The notes beneath the pieces were generated by a model. It did not search any database. It had not been told where the DNA came from and worked only from the letters and a program-made list of their open reading frames with translations. The translations under genes and the position numbers were made by a program. Below, one piece after another: positions 11,701-20,688 of a stretch of DNA of 64,000 nucleotides (positions are counted from its first letter, which is position 1; each line of letters begins with the position of its first letter). The stretch lies in the NCBI GenBank assembly GCA_046350555.1, contig JAXMAF010000007.1, forward strand, positions 124,001-188,000, read 5' to 3'. The stretch comes from JAXMAF01 sp046350555. GTDB taxonomy: Bacteria > Planctomycetota > Phycisphaerae > Phycisphaerales > SM1A02.

Positions 11701-11893
11701 CATGCTCGATCCCGACGCGTCGCAGGCGATCGCCGCGAGCGAGATCGTCTCCGAGGCGCCGTCGCTGGTCTCGCCGATGATGCCGCACCTCATCGACCGC
11801 ATGAATCCTGACGAGGTCCGCGACCTCCTGGCGTACCTGCTTGCGGGGGGCGATCCGCGCAGCCCGCTCTTCGCGGGCAAGCAGCGACAGTGA
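8711..11893 (+). CDS. Membrane-anchored propeller dehydrogenase-like protein with cytochrome c domain
   Basis: 1060 residues from a GTG start. A signal anchor (LLRVVAVALVATMAVATIALV) is followed by a carbohydrate-binding-like segment. A sorbosone-dehydrogenase-like propeller comes next (VAGPDGLLYIVGGNHTK, LAFDRDGELFTYDSDMEWD, GAEFGWRSG), then a HEAT-like helical region around residues 590-760. The C-terminal heme-binding domain has a CIECH motif at residues 923-927 and a distal LIDRMNPDEVRDLLAYL helix. This is the planctomycete 'membrane-bound dehydrogenase plus heme-binding domain' arrangement. Expected in the periplasm, passing electrons from an unknown substrate to the heme. It is preceded by a short GTCGGGCG-type tandem repeat (8619-8643). 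Confidence 0.85.
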   Translation: MNPAKRNDGTGALLRVVAVALVATMAVATIALVSLFRDSGPASTPTGLDAIRQAALAVTEAPALVPAPAAPRPKWIWTSGAPTPSEQCIVERRIAWKGPLSRAVLRLSADNRAEVSLDGAAIATADEWQRCTTVDLRSKLGDRARNAGDALVTIDAHNEGGPAGVAAFLELVEESGDKRTIVTDDSWSVVDGAAGTKPATVIASLGDPPWGDIAGLCGETIDRRIAVPEGFVAELVYAVPRTQGSWVSLAVDGRGRLITSDQVGGLYRITPMPIGADAGATTVEPIDSPVGAAHGLAVVDGDLYCVVAGPRASGEGVYRLRDTDGDDRFDETTLLRRIRGEGEHGPHGIVAGPDGLLYIVGGNHTKTPDPERSLPPRIWGEDNLLPRLWDANGHAVGILAPGGWVCRMDREGTTFELVAIGLRNSYDLAFDRDGELFTYDSDMEWDMGAPWYRPTRLCHVVSGAEFGWRSGTANWPAYYPDSLPATLDLGPGSPTGLVFGYDTSFPAPWRDALFALDWTFGTVHALDLKRKGATFEATSRPFLTGSPLPVADAVANAHDGALYFVVGGRGAASAVYRVRWVGGAGASRIASKTEASTAERPARRNDALEARRAMEALHRPDAPANAIEAIWPLLDHADRFVRFAARTALEHQPIDRWIDRLWNEPSPARRVAAVIAAARCGATSSRERLHDLLDGIDWSTLDVAARLDLLRARALCLIRLGRPSDERCRAIAAAAEPNFPSGDDFVDRELCDLLVSLDSPVVVARALALMERPDEGAPEPIDRELLGRNTTYAGAILQMAAHQPQRQQVHFALSLRNAKRGWTPALRSRYFAWFDSAKRTSGGLSFAGFLDNIRADALAQLPEPERKRFASTAPPMPATGAAPPMPVGPGRAWTIDEVAALCGDGLRGRDLENGRKMFAAAMCIECHRLAGTGRLVGPDLSSVAGRFGPREIAEAIVEPSRVVSDQYRFTELRLRDDRVIVGRIVARSDGEVRVVENMLDPDASQAIAASEIVSEAPSLVSPMMPHLIDRMNPDEVRDLLAYLLAGGDPRSPLFAGKQRQ

Positions 11894-12074
11894 TCGCCGG
11901 AGCGGCGCCGCCCGCTGCGCGCCGCCGCGAGACGCCTGCACGACAACGCGACGGCCCTATCCTGCGCGCCGTTCGATCCGTTTCGAGCGCCCTGGACCGA
12001 AGGGCTCGACGACGGACCACACGGCACGTGTGAACGGAACCTGCGCTCGACCATCGCCCCGCCTCGCCCCACAC

Positions 12075-15000
12075 ATGGCATTCCTCTTCAAGTCCCGCGG
12101 CAAGTCCGCAGCACGACCATCCGATGCGCCGCGCCCGGCGGCGCCGGCGCGACCGGATGCGGCAGACATCGGCGCGCCGCTCGCCCACGATCCGGCGCAT
12201 GAAGCCCGCATCATCGCGATCGGTTCGGAACTGCTCGATCGCGCGCGGCGCAACAAGTCCGGCATGCTGTCGACGCAGTTCTGGTCGGACAAGCTCATGG
12301 ACTGGTCGATGAAGGACGAGGCGTTCAAGGTGCAGCTCTTTCGCTTCGTCGACGCCTTTCCGACGTTGCGCACGCCCGAGCATGTGCACGAGCACCTGGT
12401 CGACTACCTCACGCAGCCGGGCGTGACGCCGCCGCCGGGGTTCGATCTCGGGCTCAAGATGGGCGGCCTCGCGAAGGGACTCATGGCGCGCACGATGTCG
12501 GGGCAGATCACCGGCATGGCCGAGAAGTTCATCGCGGGTTCGGACGCCAGAAGCGCGCTGCCGGAACTTCGCAAGCTCTGGAAGGACGGTCTCGCCTTCT
12601 CGGTCGATCTGCTCGGCGAGGCGTGCGTGAGCGACGAGGAGGCCGCCGCGTACCAGGCGAAGTACCGCGATCTCATCGAGAACCTGCCGCGCGACGTGGC
12701 GAGCTGGCCGGCGAACCCGCGGCTGGAGAGCGACCATCTCGGCCCGATCCCGCGATGCAATGTTTCCGTCAAGATCTCGTCGCTGCATGCGCGCACCGAC
12801 GCGATCGACACCGAGGGCTCCATCAAGGGGTTGATGGAGGCGATCCTGCCGCTGCTGCGCGCCGCGAAGGAACGCGGCGTCTTCGTCAACTTCGACATGG
12901 AGCAATTCGCGCTGAAGGACCTCACGCTCGAGCTCTTCATGCGCTGCTGCGAAGCGGTCGAGTTCGAGGCGGGCCTCGCCATGCAGGCGTACCTGCGAAG
13001 CGGCGAGGAGGACGCCCAGCGCATCATCGACTGGGGCAAGCGCACCGGACGCGTCGTCACCGTGCGGCTGGTGAAGGGCGCGTACTGGGACTACGAGACG
13101 ATCAACGCCGAGCAGCAAGGCTGGCCGGTGCCCGTCTGGAGCCGCAAGATCGACACCGACGCATCGTTCGAGCGCATGGCGAAGCGATTCATCGAGCAAT
13201 CGCCGCGGGAGCGCGGCCAGGGCGGCGTGAAGCTCGCGCTCGGCTCGCACAATGCGCGTTCGATCGCGTTCGCGCTTGCGACGCTCGAGAAGAACAACCT
13301 TCCCAACAACGCCATCGAGCTCCAGATGCTCCACGGCATGGCCGACCAGCTCAAGCATGCAGCCGAGGAACACGGGCTGCGCGTGCGCGAGTACGTGCCG
13401 GTTGGCGAGATGATCCCCGGCATGGCGTATCTCGTCCGCCGGCTGCTCGAGAACACCAGCAACGAGAGCTGGCTCAAGGCGGGCTTCCTCGACGGCGCCT
13501 CGCACGAGGCGCTTCTGGCGTCGCCGCATCGCCGGCACGAGGCCGATCCGGGTGTCGAGCGCATCGCGAAGGGACCGGAGCGACATGCGCTCTCGCCCGC
13601 GGTCGAGGGCGTCGGCGACGATCGGCCCTTCTTCACCGAGCCGCTGCGGAACTTCGCCGAGAAAGCGGCGCGCGAGCGATTCGCCGCGGCGCTGGCGTCG
13701 GCCAAGGTTCCCGTGGTCCGCAACGACGCGACCGCGCCGCAGGCGGACGCGGCGGTGGAGTCGCTCCACGCCTTCTTCCCGCGCTGGCGCGACACCGATC
13801 CTCGCAGGCGCGCCGACGTGCTCGTGCGCGCCGCCGCGATCATGCGCGAGCGCCGCGACGAGCTCTCGGCGGTGATCATCAAGGAATCGGGCAAGCCGTG
13901 GCGCGAGGCCGACGCCGACGTGTGCGAGGCGATCGACTTCTGCGAGTACTACGCGCGGATGGCCGTGCCGCTCTTCGAGCCGGAGCGCCTCGGCCGCTTC
14001 GTGGGCGAGCTCGACCAGCAGTGGTACCAGCCGCGCGGCGTGGCGGCGATCATCGCGCCGTGGAACTTCCCGCTGGCGATCTGCGCCGGCATGACCGTCG
14101 CGGCGCTCGTCTGCGGGAACACGGTGATCGTGAAGCCTGCCGAGCAGACGCCGGCGATCGCGAAGATCCTCTGCGACATCCTCTGGCAGGCCGGCGCGCC
14201 GCGCGAGGCGCTGGCATTCCTTCCGGGCGTTGGCGAAGTGATCGGCGCGGCGCTGGTGCGTCATCCCAAGGTCGCGCTGATCGCCTTCACCGGCTCGATG
14301 GGCGTCGGGCTCAACATCATCGAGGCCGCGGGAAAGACCGATCCGAAGCGGCAATCCGAGGTCAAGAAGGTCGTCTGCGAGATGGGCGGCAAGAACGCGA
14401 TCATCGTCGACGCCAGCGCCGACCTCGACGAGGCGGTGCTCGGCGTGCGACAGTCGGCGTTCGGCTTCAGCGGGCAGAAGTGCTCGGCGTGCAGTCGTGC
14501 GATCGTGGTCGAGAGCGCCCACGACCACTTCCTCCATCGATTGGTGGAGAGCACGCGGGCGCTCGTCGTCGGCGATCCGACGCAGCCGGGAACCGACATC
14601 GGACCGGTGATCGACGAGGAGGCCGCGACGAAGATCCGCTCGTACATCGAGATCGGCAGCCGCGAAGGCAAGCTGGAGATCTCGCACCCCGTGCCCGAGG
14701 GACTCGCGGCGCGCGTCGGCAAGCCGTACGTCGGACCGACGGTCTTCTCCGGCATCCGGCCCGATCATCGCCTCGCCAACGAGGAGATCTTCGGGCCTGT
14801 TCTCGCGGTGATCCGTGTCAAGGACTTCGACGAGGCGCTCGAGGTGGCGAACGCGACGGCGTACAAGCTGACCGGCGGCGTCTACTCGCGGAAGCCGAGT
14901 CATCTCGATCGGGCGCGGCGCGAGTTCCGCGTCGGCAACCTCTACCTGAACCGAGGCATCACCGGCGCGCTGGTCGGCCGCCAGCCTTTCGGCGGCTTCG

Positions 15001-15113
15001 GCATGTCGGGTGTCGGCAGCAAGGCGGGTGGCCGGGACTACCTCCTTCAGTTCGTCGAACCGCGCGCGGTGTGCGAGAACACGATGCGACGGGGCTTCGC
15101 GCCGGGGTTGTAG
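12075..15113 (+). CDS. putA: Bifunctional proline dehydrogenase / 1-pyrroline-5-carboxylate dehydrogenase
   Basis: 1012 residues from the ATG at 12075 (MAFLFKSRGK); longer upstream reading is not supported by codon content. Oxidises proline to glutamate in two steps. The N-terminal half is the FAD-dependent PRODH barrel (VSVKISSLHAR, RLVKGAYWDYE, GSHNARS, QMLHGMADQLK, YVPVGEMIPGMAYLVRRLLEN). The C-terminal half is an aldehyde dehydrogenase with IAPWNFPLAI, catalytic Glu769 (EMGGKNA) and Cys803 (SGQKCSAC). The length is that of the short PutA class without a DNA-binding domain. A 37-bp tandem repeat follows the stop. Confidence 0.95.
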   Translation: MAFLFKSRGKSAARPSDAPRPAAPARPDAADIGAPLAHDPAHEARIIAIGSELLDRARRNKSGMLSTQFWSDKLMDWSMKDEAFKVQLFRFVDAFPTLRTPEHVHEHLVDYLTQPGVTPPPGFDLGLKMGGLAKGLMARTMSGQITGMAEKFIAGSDARSALPELRKLWKDGLAFSVDLLGEACVSDEEAAAYQAKYRDLIENLPRDVASWPANPRLESDHLGPIPRCNVSVKISSLHARTDAIDTEGSIKGLMEAILPLLRAAKERGVFVNFDMEQFALKDLTLELFMRCCEAVEFEAGLAMQAYLRSGEEDAQRIIDWGKRTGRVVTVRLVKGAYWDYETINAEQQGWPVPVWSRKIDTDASFERMAKRFIEQSPRERGQGGVKLALGSHNARSIAFALATLEKNNLPNNAIELQMLHGMADQLKHAAEEHGLRVREYVPVGEMIPGMAYLVRRLLENTSNESWLKAGFLDGASHEALLASPHRRHEADPGVERIAKGPERHALSPAVEGVGDDRPFFTEPLRNFAEKAARERFAAALASAKVPVVRNDATAPQADAAVESLHAFFPRWRDTDPRRRADVLVRAAAIMRERRDELSAVIIKESGKPWREADADVCEAIDFCEYYARMAVPLFEPERLGRFVGELDQQWYQPRGVAAIIAPWNFPLAICAGMTVAALVCGNTVIVKPAEQTPAIAKILCDILWQAGAPREALAFLPGVGEVIGAALVRHPKVALIAFTGSMGVGLNIIEAAGKTDPKRQSEVKKVVCEMGGKNAIIVDASADLDEAVLGVRQSAFGFSGQKCSACSRAIVVESAHDHFLHRLVESTRALVVGDPTQPGTDIGPVIDEEAATKIRSYIEIGSREGKLEISHPVPEGLAARVGKPYVGPTVFSGIRPDHRLANEEIFGPVLAVIRVKDFDEALEVANATAYKLTGGVYSRKPSHLDRARREFRVGNLYLNRGITGALVGRQPFGGFGMSGVGSKAGGRDYLLQFVEPRAVCENTMRRGFAPGL

Positions 15114-15129
15114 CGGTTGGCCGCGGGGG

Positions 15130-15310
15130 ACGCGGAGTTGGAGTCGGCCGCGGAGGGCCGCGGAGGGCGCGGAGTTGGGATCGGCCGCGGAGGGCCGCGG
15201 AGGGCGCGGAGTTGGGATCAGCCGCGGAGGGCCGCGGAGGGCGCGGAGTTGGAGTCAGCCGCGGAGGGCGCGGAGTTGGAGTGACGGCGGAGGGCGCGGC
15301 GTGGGAGTTC
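15130..15310 (+). repeat. 37-bp GC-rich tandem repeat downstream of putA
   Basis: About four to five imperfect copies of a unit reading CAGCCGCGGAGGGCCGCG followed by GAGGGCGCGGAGTTGGAGT. The later copies are shortened. The unit contains self-complementary GGCCGCGGAGGGCCGCGG, so a transcript would be strongly structured. It starts about 15 bp after the putA stop. Confidence 0.85.
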
Positions 15311-15538
15311 GGAACATTGCGAGCCGCTTGTCGCCTTTGGCGCGCGCCGATCAAATCCTGGACGGCAACAAGGCGCCCGGAAGGAGCGCCTCGTCACCGT
15401 CATGGAGAACCCGTTCGTGTCCCTCGAATGCCGCGTTCGCGTGAATGTCGGCGGCGAGCGAGGGTGTGTGTCGTGTCGGGCGGAGGGTGTGTGCCTTGCT
15501 GCGTGGCTGGGCCGATTTGCCCGAAGATGGATGGCCTC
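15311..15538. other. Intergenic stretch with no supported gene
   Basis: No reading frame here has convincing codon content or recognisable motifs. It links the tandem repeat behind putA to the cluster of family A repeats. Confidence 0.5.
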
Positions 15539-15687
15539 ATGCGCGTCCCAGTTGACTCTCGCGCCCCGCTCAATCCAATTCCGCCGTGATACGCGGCCCA
15601 GTTGATTCTCGCGCCTCACCCAATTCCGCCGTGGGACGCCGCTGTGGGCAAGGGGTCGAACGCATGGAGGTCTGCTGGAATCCGTAT
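15539..15687 (+). repeat. Dispersed repeat family A, partial copy plus full copy in tandem
   Basis: A truncated copy (15539-15588, beginning ATGCGCGTCCCAGTTGACTC) is followed directly by a complete copy (15589-15687). The complete copy begins ATACGCGGCCCAGTTGATTC and ends CATGGAGGTCTGCTGGAATC plus CGTAT. The end, read on the other strand, resembles the beginning, giving imperfect terminal inverted repeats. Confidence 0.85.
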
Positions 15688-15809
15688 CAGGTGGACTCAT
15701 CCGGTCGGCTCGCCCGGCCGATCTTGGCGAATCGAGCGGTCGATGCGGCGGGGCCGATGCGAACCTCTGTGGCGAACGAGTCGCCGGTGGCAAGCCGCTG
15801 GAAGGAGCG

Positions 15810-15913
15810 ATACGCGTCCCAATTGACTCTCGCGCTCCACCCAACCCACTTCCGCCGCGAGGCGCCGCTGCGGGCAAGGGGTGGAACGCATGGAGGTCTA
15901 CTGGAGTCCGCGT
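15810..15913 (+). repeat. Dispersed repeat family A, full copy
   Basis: A complete copy beginning ATACGCGTCCCAATTGACTC and ending GGAGGTCTACTGGAGTCCGC plus GT. Same orientation as the pair 120 bp upstream. From here to the comM stop near 16083 no gene is visible. Confidence 0.85.
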
Positions 15914-16082
15914 GAGCGGTGGTTGCCGGAAGGTGGAGAGGTTGGCATGAGCGAAGCGGCATCGACGGGCTCGGGCGTGGTTTCGCGTGGGATCGGCCGG
16001 GCGATCGTCGCCGCGGCTGCATTCAAATAAGCGGAAAAGACTGGACGCTGACACGCCAAATCCGAGAAGTTTTCATCGCCCA

Positions 16083-18019
16083 TCATCGTCTTCGGTCCAA
16101 GAGGCGGTACTGGACGGCCTCGGCGACGTGCTCGGGCCAGATCGTCTCGATCCCATCGAGGTCGGCGATCGTCCGGGCGACGCGGCGGATCTTGTCGTAG
16201 GCCCGCGCGGCTGAGTCCCAAGCCGGTCATCGCCGCGCCCGAGCAGGCGCCGTCCCTCGTCGCAGAGTGGCGCATGACGATCCAGGAGGCGGCCACCGAG
16301 CTCGCTGTTCGTGCGCGGGCCCTGGCGAGCCCGCTGCACGCCTCGCGCGGCAAGCACGCGGGCTCGCATGGTCGCGCTGTCGGTGCCTCGGCGGTCCCCG
16401 GCGAGCTGGCGAAAGGGCACCGCGGGTACCTCGACGTGGAGGTCGATGCGATCGACGAGTGGGCCTGAGAGACGTGAGAGGTAGCGCTCACGCGGATCGC
16501 CCGCGACGTCGGCGACCCGCCCGTTCCCTTGCTGCGTCGGATTCATCGCCGCGACGAGCATCACCCGCGCCGGGAAGCGGATCGAACCATGGGCCCGCGC
16601 GATCGTGACGTGCCCGTCCTCGAGGGGCTCGCGCAGCGACTCGAGCACCAGGCGGGAGAACTCGGGGAGTTCGTCGAGGAAGAGGATCCCGCGGTGGGCG
16701 AGGGAGACCTCGCCCGGCCGCGGAATCGTCCCGCCGCCCACGACCGCGGGAGTGCTCGCGGTGTGGTGTGGCGTGCGCACGGGGCGCTGCGCGAGAACCG
16801 GCGCTCCTCGAGGCAGCGCGCCGATGCTGGAGTAGATGCGTGTGACCTCCAGCGCCTCGTCGCGCGAAAGCGTCGGCAGGATGCCCGGAAGGGCTCGAGC
16901 CATCATCGTCTTGCCGGTGCCCGCGGGACCGATCAGCAGGATGTTGTGTCCGCCGCCGCCGGCGATGGTCATCGCCCGCTTCGCCGCCTCCTGGCCACGG
17001 ACGTCGGCGAAGTCGATCTCGGTCGTCGTGGCGGCGATGAGCGAGTCGACGTCGAGCGTGGGATGGCTCACGAGCGGCGCCAATCCTTGGAAGAAGGCGA
17101 CGACCTCCGCGAGATGCCGCGCCGACCGGACCTCGATCCCGTCGACCACGGCAGCCTCCGAGGCGTTGTCCGCCGGCACGATCACGCCGCGGCGCTTGTG
17201 TGCCTGCGCGAGCAGCGCCAGCGAGATGACGCCGCGGATGGGACGCAGACGACCGTCGAGCGCCAGTTCGCCCGCGAGCAGCCAGGCGTCCGGGTCGGGG
17301 CGCGGCGTGGCGGAGGTGCGCGCCGTGACGTGCGAGGCCGGGTGGAGCGTGGCGCCCGAAGCGCCGTTCGGAGTCGCGTCCGAAGTGGCGTTGGCCTTGC
17401 CGTCGGGGCGCACGCAGGGAGCGGTGCGCGAATCGGCCTCGAGCGCAACGCCTGGACTGGCGAGCGCCCTCCCGGCCTCGCCGCACGGTCCGCCACGCGC
17501 CGAGGCGCCGGCTCGTTGCCAGGGCCGTGCTGCTCCGTCGGCGAACGTCGGAACGGCCTCGTCCTCCGACGAATCGGTCGGACCTTCGCGGACGATGGCT
17601 TCGCCCGTTCGCTGCGCCGCTTCGGCGCCATCGCGCACCGCGCCAGCGCAGGATGGCGCCACCGTTCGAAGGATCCTGCCGACCTCCGGCCGCTGCGGTC
17701 CACCATCGGGCTTCGGCTCGACGGCAGGCGCAATGGTCCCATCCGCCAGCAGCATGGCAATCGCCACCGGAAGATCGAAGACCGGACCTTCCTTGCGCAG
17801 GTCCGCCGGCGCGAGGTTGATCGTGACGCGATGCTGCGGCCACACGAAGCCGGAGTTGAGCATCGCGGTGCGCACCCGCTCCGCCGCCTCCTTCACCGCG
17901 GCATCGGGGAGGCCGACGATCGTCGTCTTGGGCATCCCGATCGGGGCGATGTCCGCCTCGATCTCGCATGGCACTGCGTCGATGCCTTGAAGGACGAAGC
18001 TGTGAACACGGGCGATCAC
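16083..18019 (-). CDS. comM: ComM/YifB-family Mg-chelatase-like AAA+ ATPase, with two frame breaks near the 3' end
   Basis: The GTG start at 18019 gives (V)IARVHSFVLQGIDA. Conserved parts: an N-terminal Lon-protease-like fold (VGLPDAAVKEA, NLAPADLRKEG), an AAA+ core with Walker A LIGPAGTGKTMMARALPG, and the typical TPHHTAS and FLDELPEF motifs. ComM is a helicase that promotes branch migration in natural transformation. Two extra bases, at about 16234 and 16209/16210, put the end out of frame; skipping both restores GRAMTGLGLSARAYDK and a normal end (AVQYRLLDRRR) with a stop at 16083. As written, translation would instead run to 16073 with a nonsense tail. About 130 low-complexity residues are inserted between the MLLADG and LLAGELALDG motifs, unusual for the family. 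Confidence 0.85.
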
Positions 18020-18351
18020 CGGGCCGGGAAGGTATCGCGAGATCCTGGGATTCCCGCGAAACCGGAAGAAGTTCCGATGGCTGCGCTTTCGCCCCTGTGC
18101 GGTGGTTTCACGTGCGCTCGGATTTGGTCGCGATGGTGTGCAGCGCGACCAGACGGATCCCAGTTGATCCGCGCGCATCCGCCGGGCTTGCGGTGCGGCC
18201 GTCCCTGCTGCCAGGCAGGAAGAGGCTCGCACCACAAGGGACGGCGCGGAAGTGGGCTGCCACACGTCGACGACGCGCGCAGGCCAGGATCCTGCGCCAC
18301 GATGCGCCGTCGCATGCCTGCCGCGTGGCACCACCGCTATCCTCTCCGCCC
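18020..18351. promoter_or_regulatory. Divergent intergenic region with a family A repeat fragment
   Basis: 332 bp between the divergent comM and aminotransferase starts. No gene is visible. A 26-bp fragment of family A (GACGGATCCCAGTTGATCC within 18151-18176) is recognisable. Promoters for both genes should lie here but no convincing boxes stand out. Confidence 0.4.
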
Positions 18352-19578
18352 ATGCGATTCTCCGAACGTGTCCGCTCGCTCCGCGAGTCGTCGACCCTGG
18401 CCGTCACCGCCCGCGCCGCGGCGATGCGCGCGCGCGGCGAGGACGTGATCGGCTTCGGCGCCGGCGAACCCGACTTCGACACGCCGGAGTCGATCCGCGC
18501 CGCCGCCGTCGCGGCGCTCGCCGCCGGCAAGACGCGCTACACCGCGACCTCCGGCGATCCCGCGGCGCGCCACGCGATCGCCACGAAGCTTGTCGCCGAG
18601 AACGGCGTCGCCTGCGCCGCCGACGACGTGGTGATCACGGTCGGCGCCAAGCACGCGATCTACCTCGCGCTGCAATGTCTGGTCGATCCGGGCCGCGGAC
18701 AGGAAGTGCTGCTGCCGACGCCTGCTTGGGTCAGCTATGCGCCGATGATCGCGCTCGCCGGCGGAACGTGCGTCGAGATCCCCGGCGCCATGTCCAACCG
18801 CTTCAAGATCACGCCGGCGCAGCTCGCCGGCGCGATCACCCCGCGCACGGCCGCGATCATCTTCAACAGCCCGTCGAACCCGTGCGGCATCGCCTATGCG
18901 CCCGAGGAGATCCGCGCCCTCGCCGAGGTGCTTGCGAAGCACCCGGAGATCGTGGTCATCAGCGACGAGATCTACGAGAAGCTTCTCTATCCCGAGGTGA
19001 CGCCGGGGATCCGGCATCTCTCCCCGGGCTCGCTGGCGGCGCTGCGCGACCGCACCGTCACGATCAACGGGATGAGCAAGGCGTTCGCGATGACGGGTTG
19101 GCGCATCGGCTACCTCGCCGCGCCGCCGGGCAGCGGCTTCGCCGCCGAGGTCGCGAAGCTCCAGGGGCAGATGACCAACAACATCACCTCGTTCGTCTTC
19201 GCGGCGATCGTCGAGGCGCTCACGCGCCAGGTCGCGTCGATCGAGCCGATGCGGCTGGCGTTCGCCGAGCGCGCCGTGTTGATCGACGAGCTGCTTCGCG
19301 CCGTGCCCGGCTTCGAGATGGTCTCGCCGGACTCGGCGTTCTACGCGTTTCCGCGCATCCACGGCTGCTACGGCAAGACGAGTCCCGGCGGACGATCGAT
19401 CAATTCCGCCGCGAGCTTCGCCGAGGCCTTGCTCGACGAGGCGAAGGTCGCCGTGGTCCCGGGCGAGGACTTCGGCGACATCGCGCGCGACCACGTGCGG
19501 CTGAGCTTCGCGTGCTCGCGCGAGACGATCGAGCGCGGGGTGGGGCGGATCCACGATTTCTGCGCGGCGCTGAGATAG
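18352..19578 (+). CDS. Class I pyridoxal-phosphate aminotransferase (aspartate aminotransferase-like)
   Basis: 408 residues from the ATG at 18352. Transfers amino groups between an amino acid (probably aspartate or an aromatic/prephenate substrate) and a 2-oxo acid. Features of fold-type I, subgroup I-gamma enzymes: IGFGAGEPDFDTP near residue 35, a YTATSGDPAAR loop, the NSPSNPCG turn, VVISDEIYEKLLY, the PLP-binding Lys243 in GMSKAFAMTGWRIGY, and the carboxylate-binding arginine in HVRLSFACS. Length is normal. Cytoplasmic. The exact substrate cannot be fixed from sequence alone. Confidence 0.9.
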   Translation: MRFSERVRSLRESSTLAVTARAAAMRARGEDVIGFGAGEPDFDTPESIRAAAVAALAAGKTRYTATSGDPAARHAIATKLVAENGVACAADDVVITVGAKHAIYLALQCLVDPGRGQEVLLPTPAWVSYAPMIALAGGTCVEIPGAMSNRFKITPAQLAGAITPRTAAIIFNSPSNPCGIAYAPEEIRALAEVLAKHPEIVVISDEIYEKLLYPEVTPGIRHLSPGSLAALRDRTVTINGMSKAFAMTGWRIGYLAAPPGSGFAAEVAKLQGQMTNNITSFVFAAIVEALTRQVASIEPMRLAFAERAVLIDELLRAVPGFEMVSPDSAFYAFPRIHGCYGKTSPGGRSINSAASFAEALLDEAKVAVVPGEDFGDIARDHVRLSFACSRETIERGVGRIHDFCAALR

Positions 19579-19619
19579 GTCCAGCACTCACCCGTTGGCG
19601 CATATGTCAACGCCAGCCC

Positions 19620-20532
19620 CTACCGACACGCCCCCCACGACGCGAGCAGCGCGCCCAGGTCGGCGCCGTCGTTGATCCCATCGCCGTTGAGATCGAGATC
19701 CTGCGTCCCCCACGCCGCGAGCAGCGCGCCGAGATCGGCGCCATCGACCATGCCGTCGCCATTGACGTCGCCGACACACGCCGCGGCCGGGTCGTACACC
19801 GCGTAGAGCCCTTCGCCCGAGCCGCTCACGAGCACGACGTTGCGCGGATCGGCGGCGTCGAGATCGAGCACGCTGGTGCCGTTCCATTCGAAGAGCGCGT
19901 CGACGCCCGCGAAGATCGGGTGCGGCGAGGCGATCGGCCGGTGCAGTTGTGGGAGGCCGTTGAGCGCCCGGCTCGAAGCCGAGACCGAAGTGGTTGAGGA
20001 ACAGGTTGTACACCGTCGCCTCGTTGATGCTGCCGGTGCCTCCGCACACGTACACGTTGCCACCGGCCTCGACGTAGTCGATGAGCACCGACGCCGATGC
20101 CACCTGGCCGCCGATGAAAATGGCGTCGTACTGCATCGCGATGGCCGGCGTGAGCGCCGCGGCCGACACCGTCACCGTGTTCCCGGCGCCCTCGAGGGAC
20201 GCCTTGAGTTGCGTTCCGGTCAGGCCGAAGTTGCCGCTGTTGATGAGCACGTTTGCGGGCTGGCCCCCGTTGAACCATGCGACGACATTCACCGCGAAGA
20301 CGCCGGGATCGCTCGGCCCGCTGAAGCCGGAGTTGCTCAGCGTCCACTCGTCGTGGGCCATCACGATGCGGCCGTCGGCGGCCATCACGGACGAGTTGGA
20401 CGAGAGGCACCCCGTCGCCGCGATGACTGCGGCGAGCGACTTGGCCAGCGGGAACGCGGCGTGAGCGATGTTGCGGCGGTCGTGCGGGCGGCTTGAACGG
20501 GACGACGGTGGCAGTTTCGACAACTTGGACAT
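19620..20532 (-). CDS. Secreted protein with two dockerin-like loops, interrupted by a frame break
   Basis: Start at 20532 is supported by AAGGAG (20539-20544) six bases upstream. A signal peptide (SLAAVIAATGCLSSNSSVMA) is followed by a globular domain (VMAHDEWTLSNSGF ... DAIFIGGQVASASVLIDYVEAGGNVYVCGG). Near 19966-19972 the frame changes at a CCGGGC run; the adjacent frame continues naturally (RALNGLPQLHRPIASPHPIF, then VYDPAAACVGDVNGDG) to two dockerin-like motifs and a TAG. One extra base would explain it. The catalytic function is not recognised; the ThuA/DUF4350-like 'open a gap, impute a trimmed set' reading is only a guess from the GGNVYVCGG strand. Confidence 0.7.
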
Positions 20533-20688
20533 GGGCTGCTCCTTGGTGTTGCGTCGGCACCCGCCAATCGACAGGCGGGGGCCGGCTCTCGCTCAGCGAG
20601 AAAGCGCACTCCGCGACCGCAGCGCCCAACGTGAAGCGCGATTCCGGCCTCAACGGTGCGCCCGGGCCATCCGCCCGGGCGGGTCAAC

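Noticed and set aside
15218..16054. 278-codon minus-strand frame
   Set aside because: It reads through family A repeats and the putA tandem repeat; no conserved motif, poor codon content.
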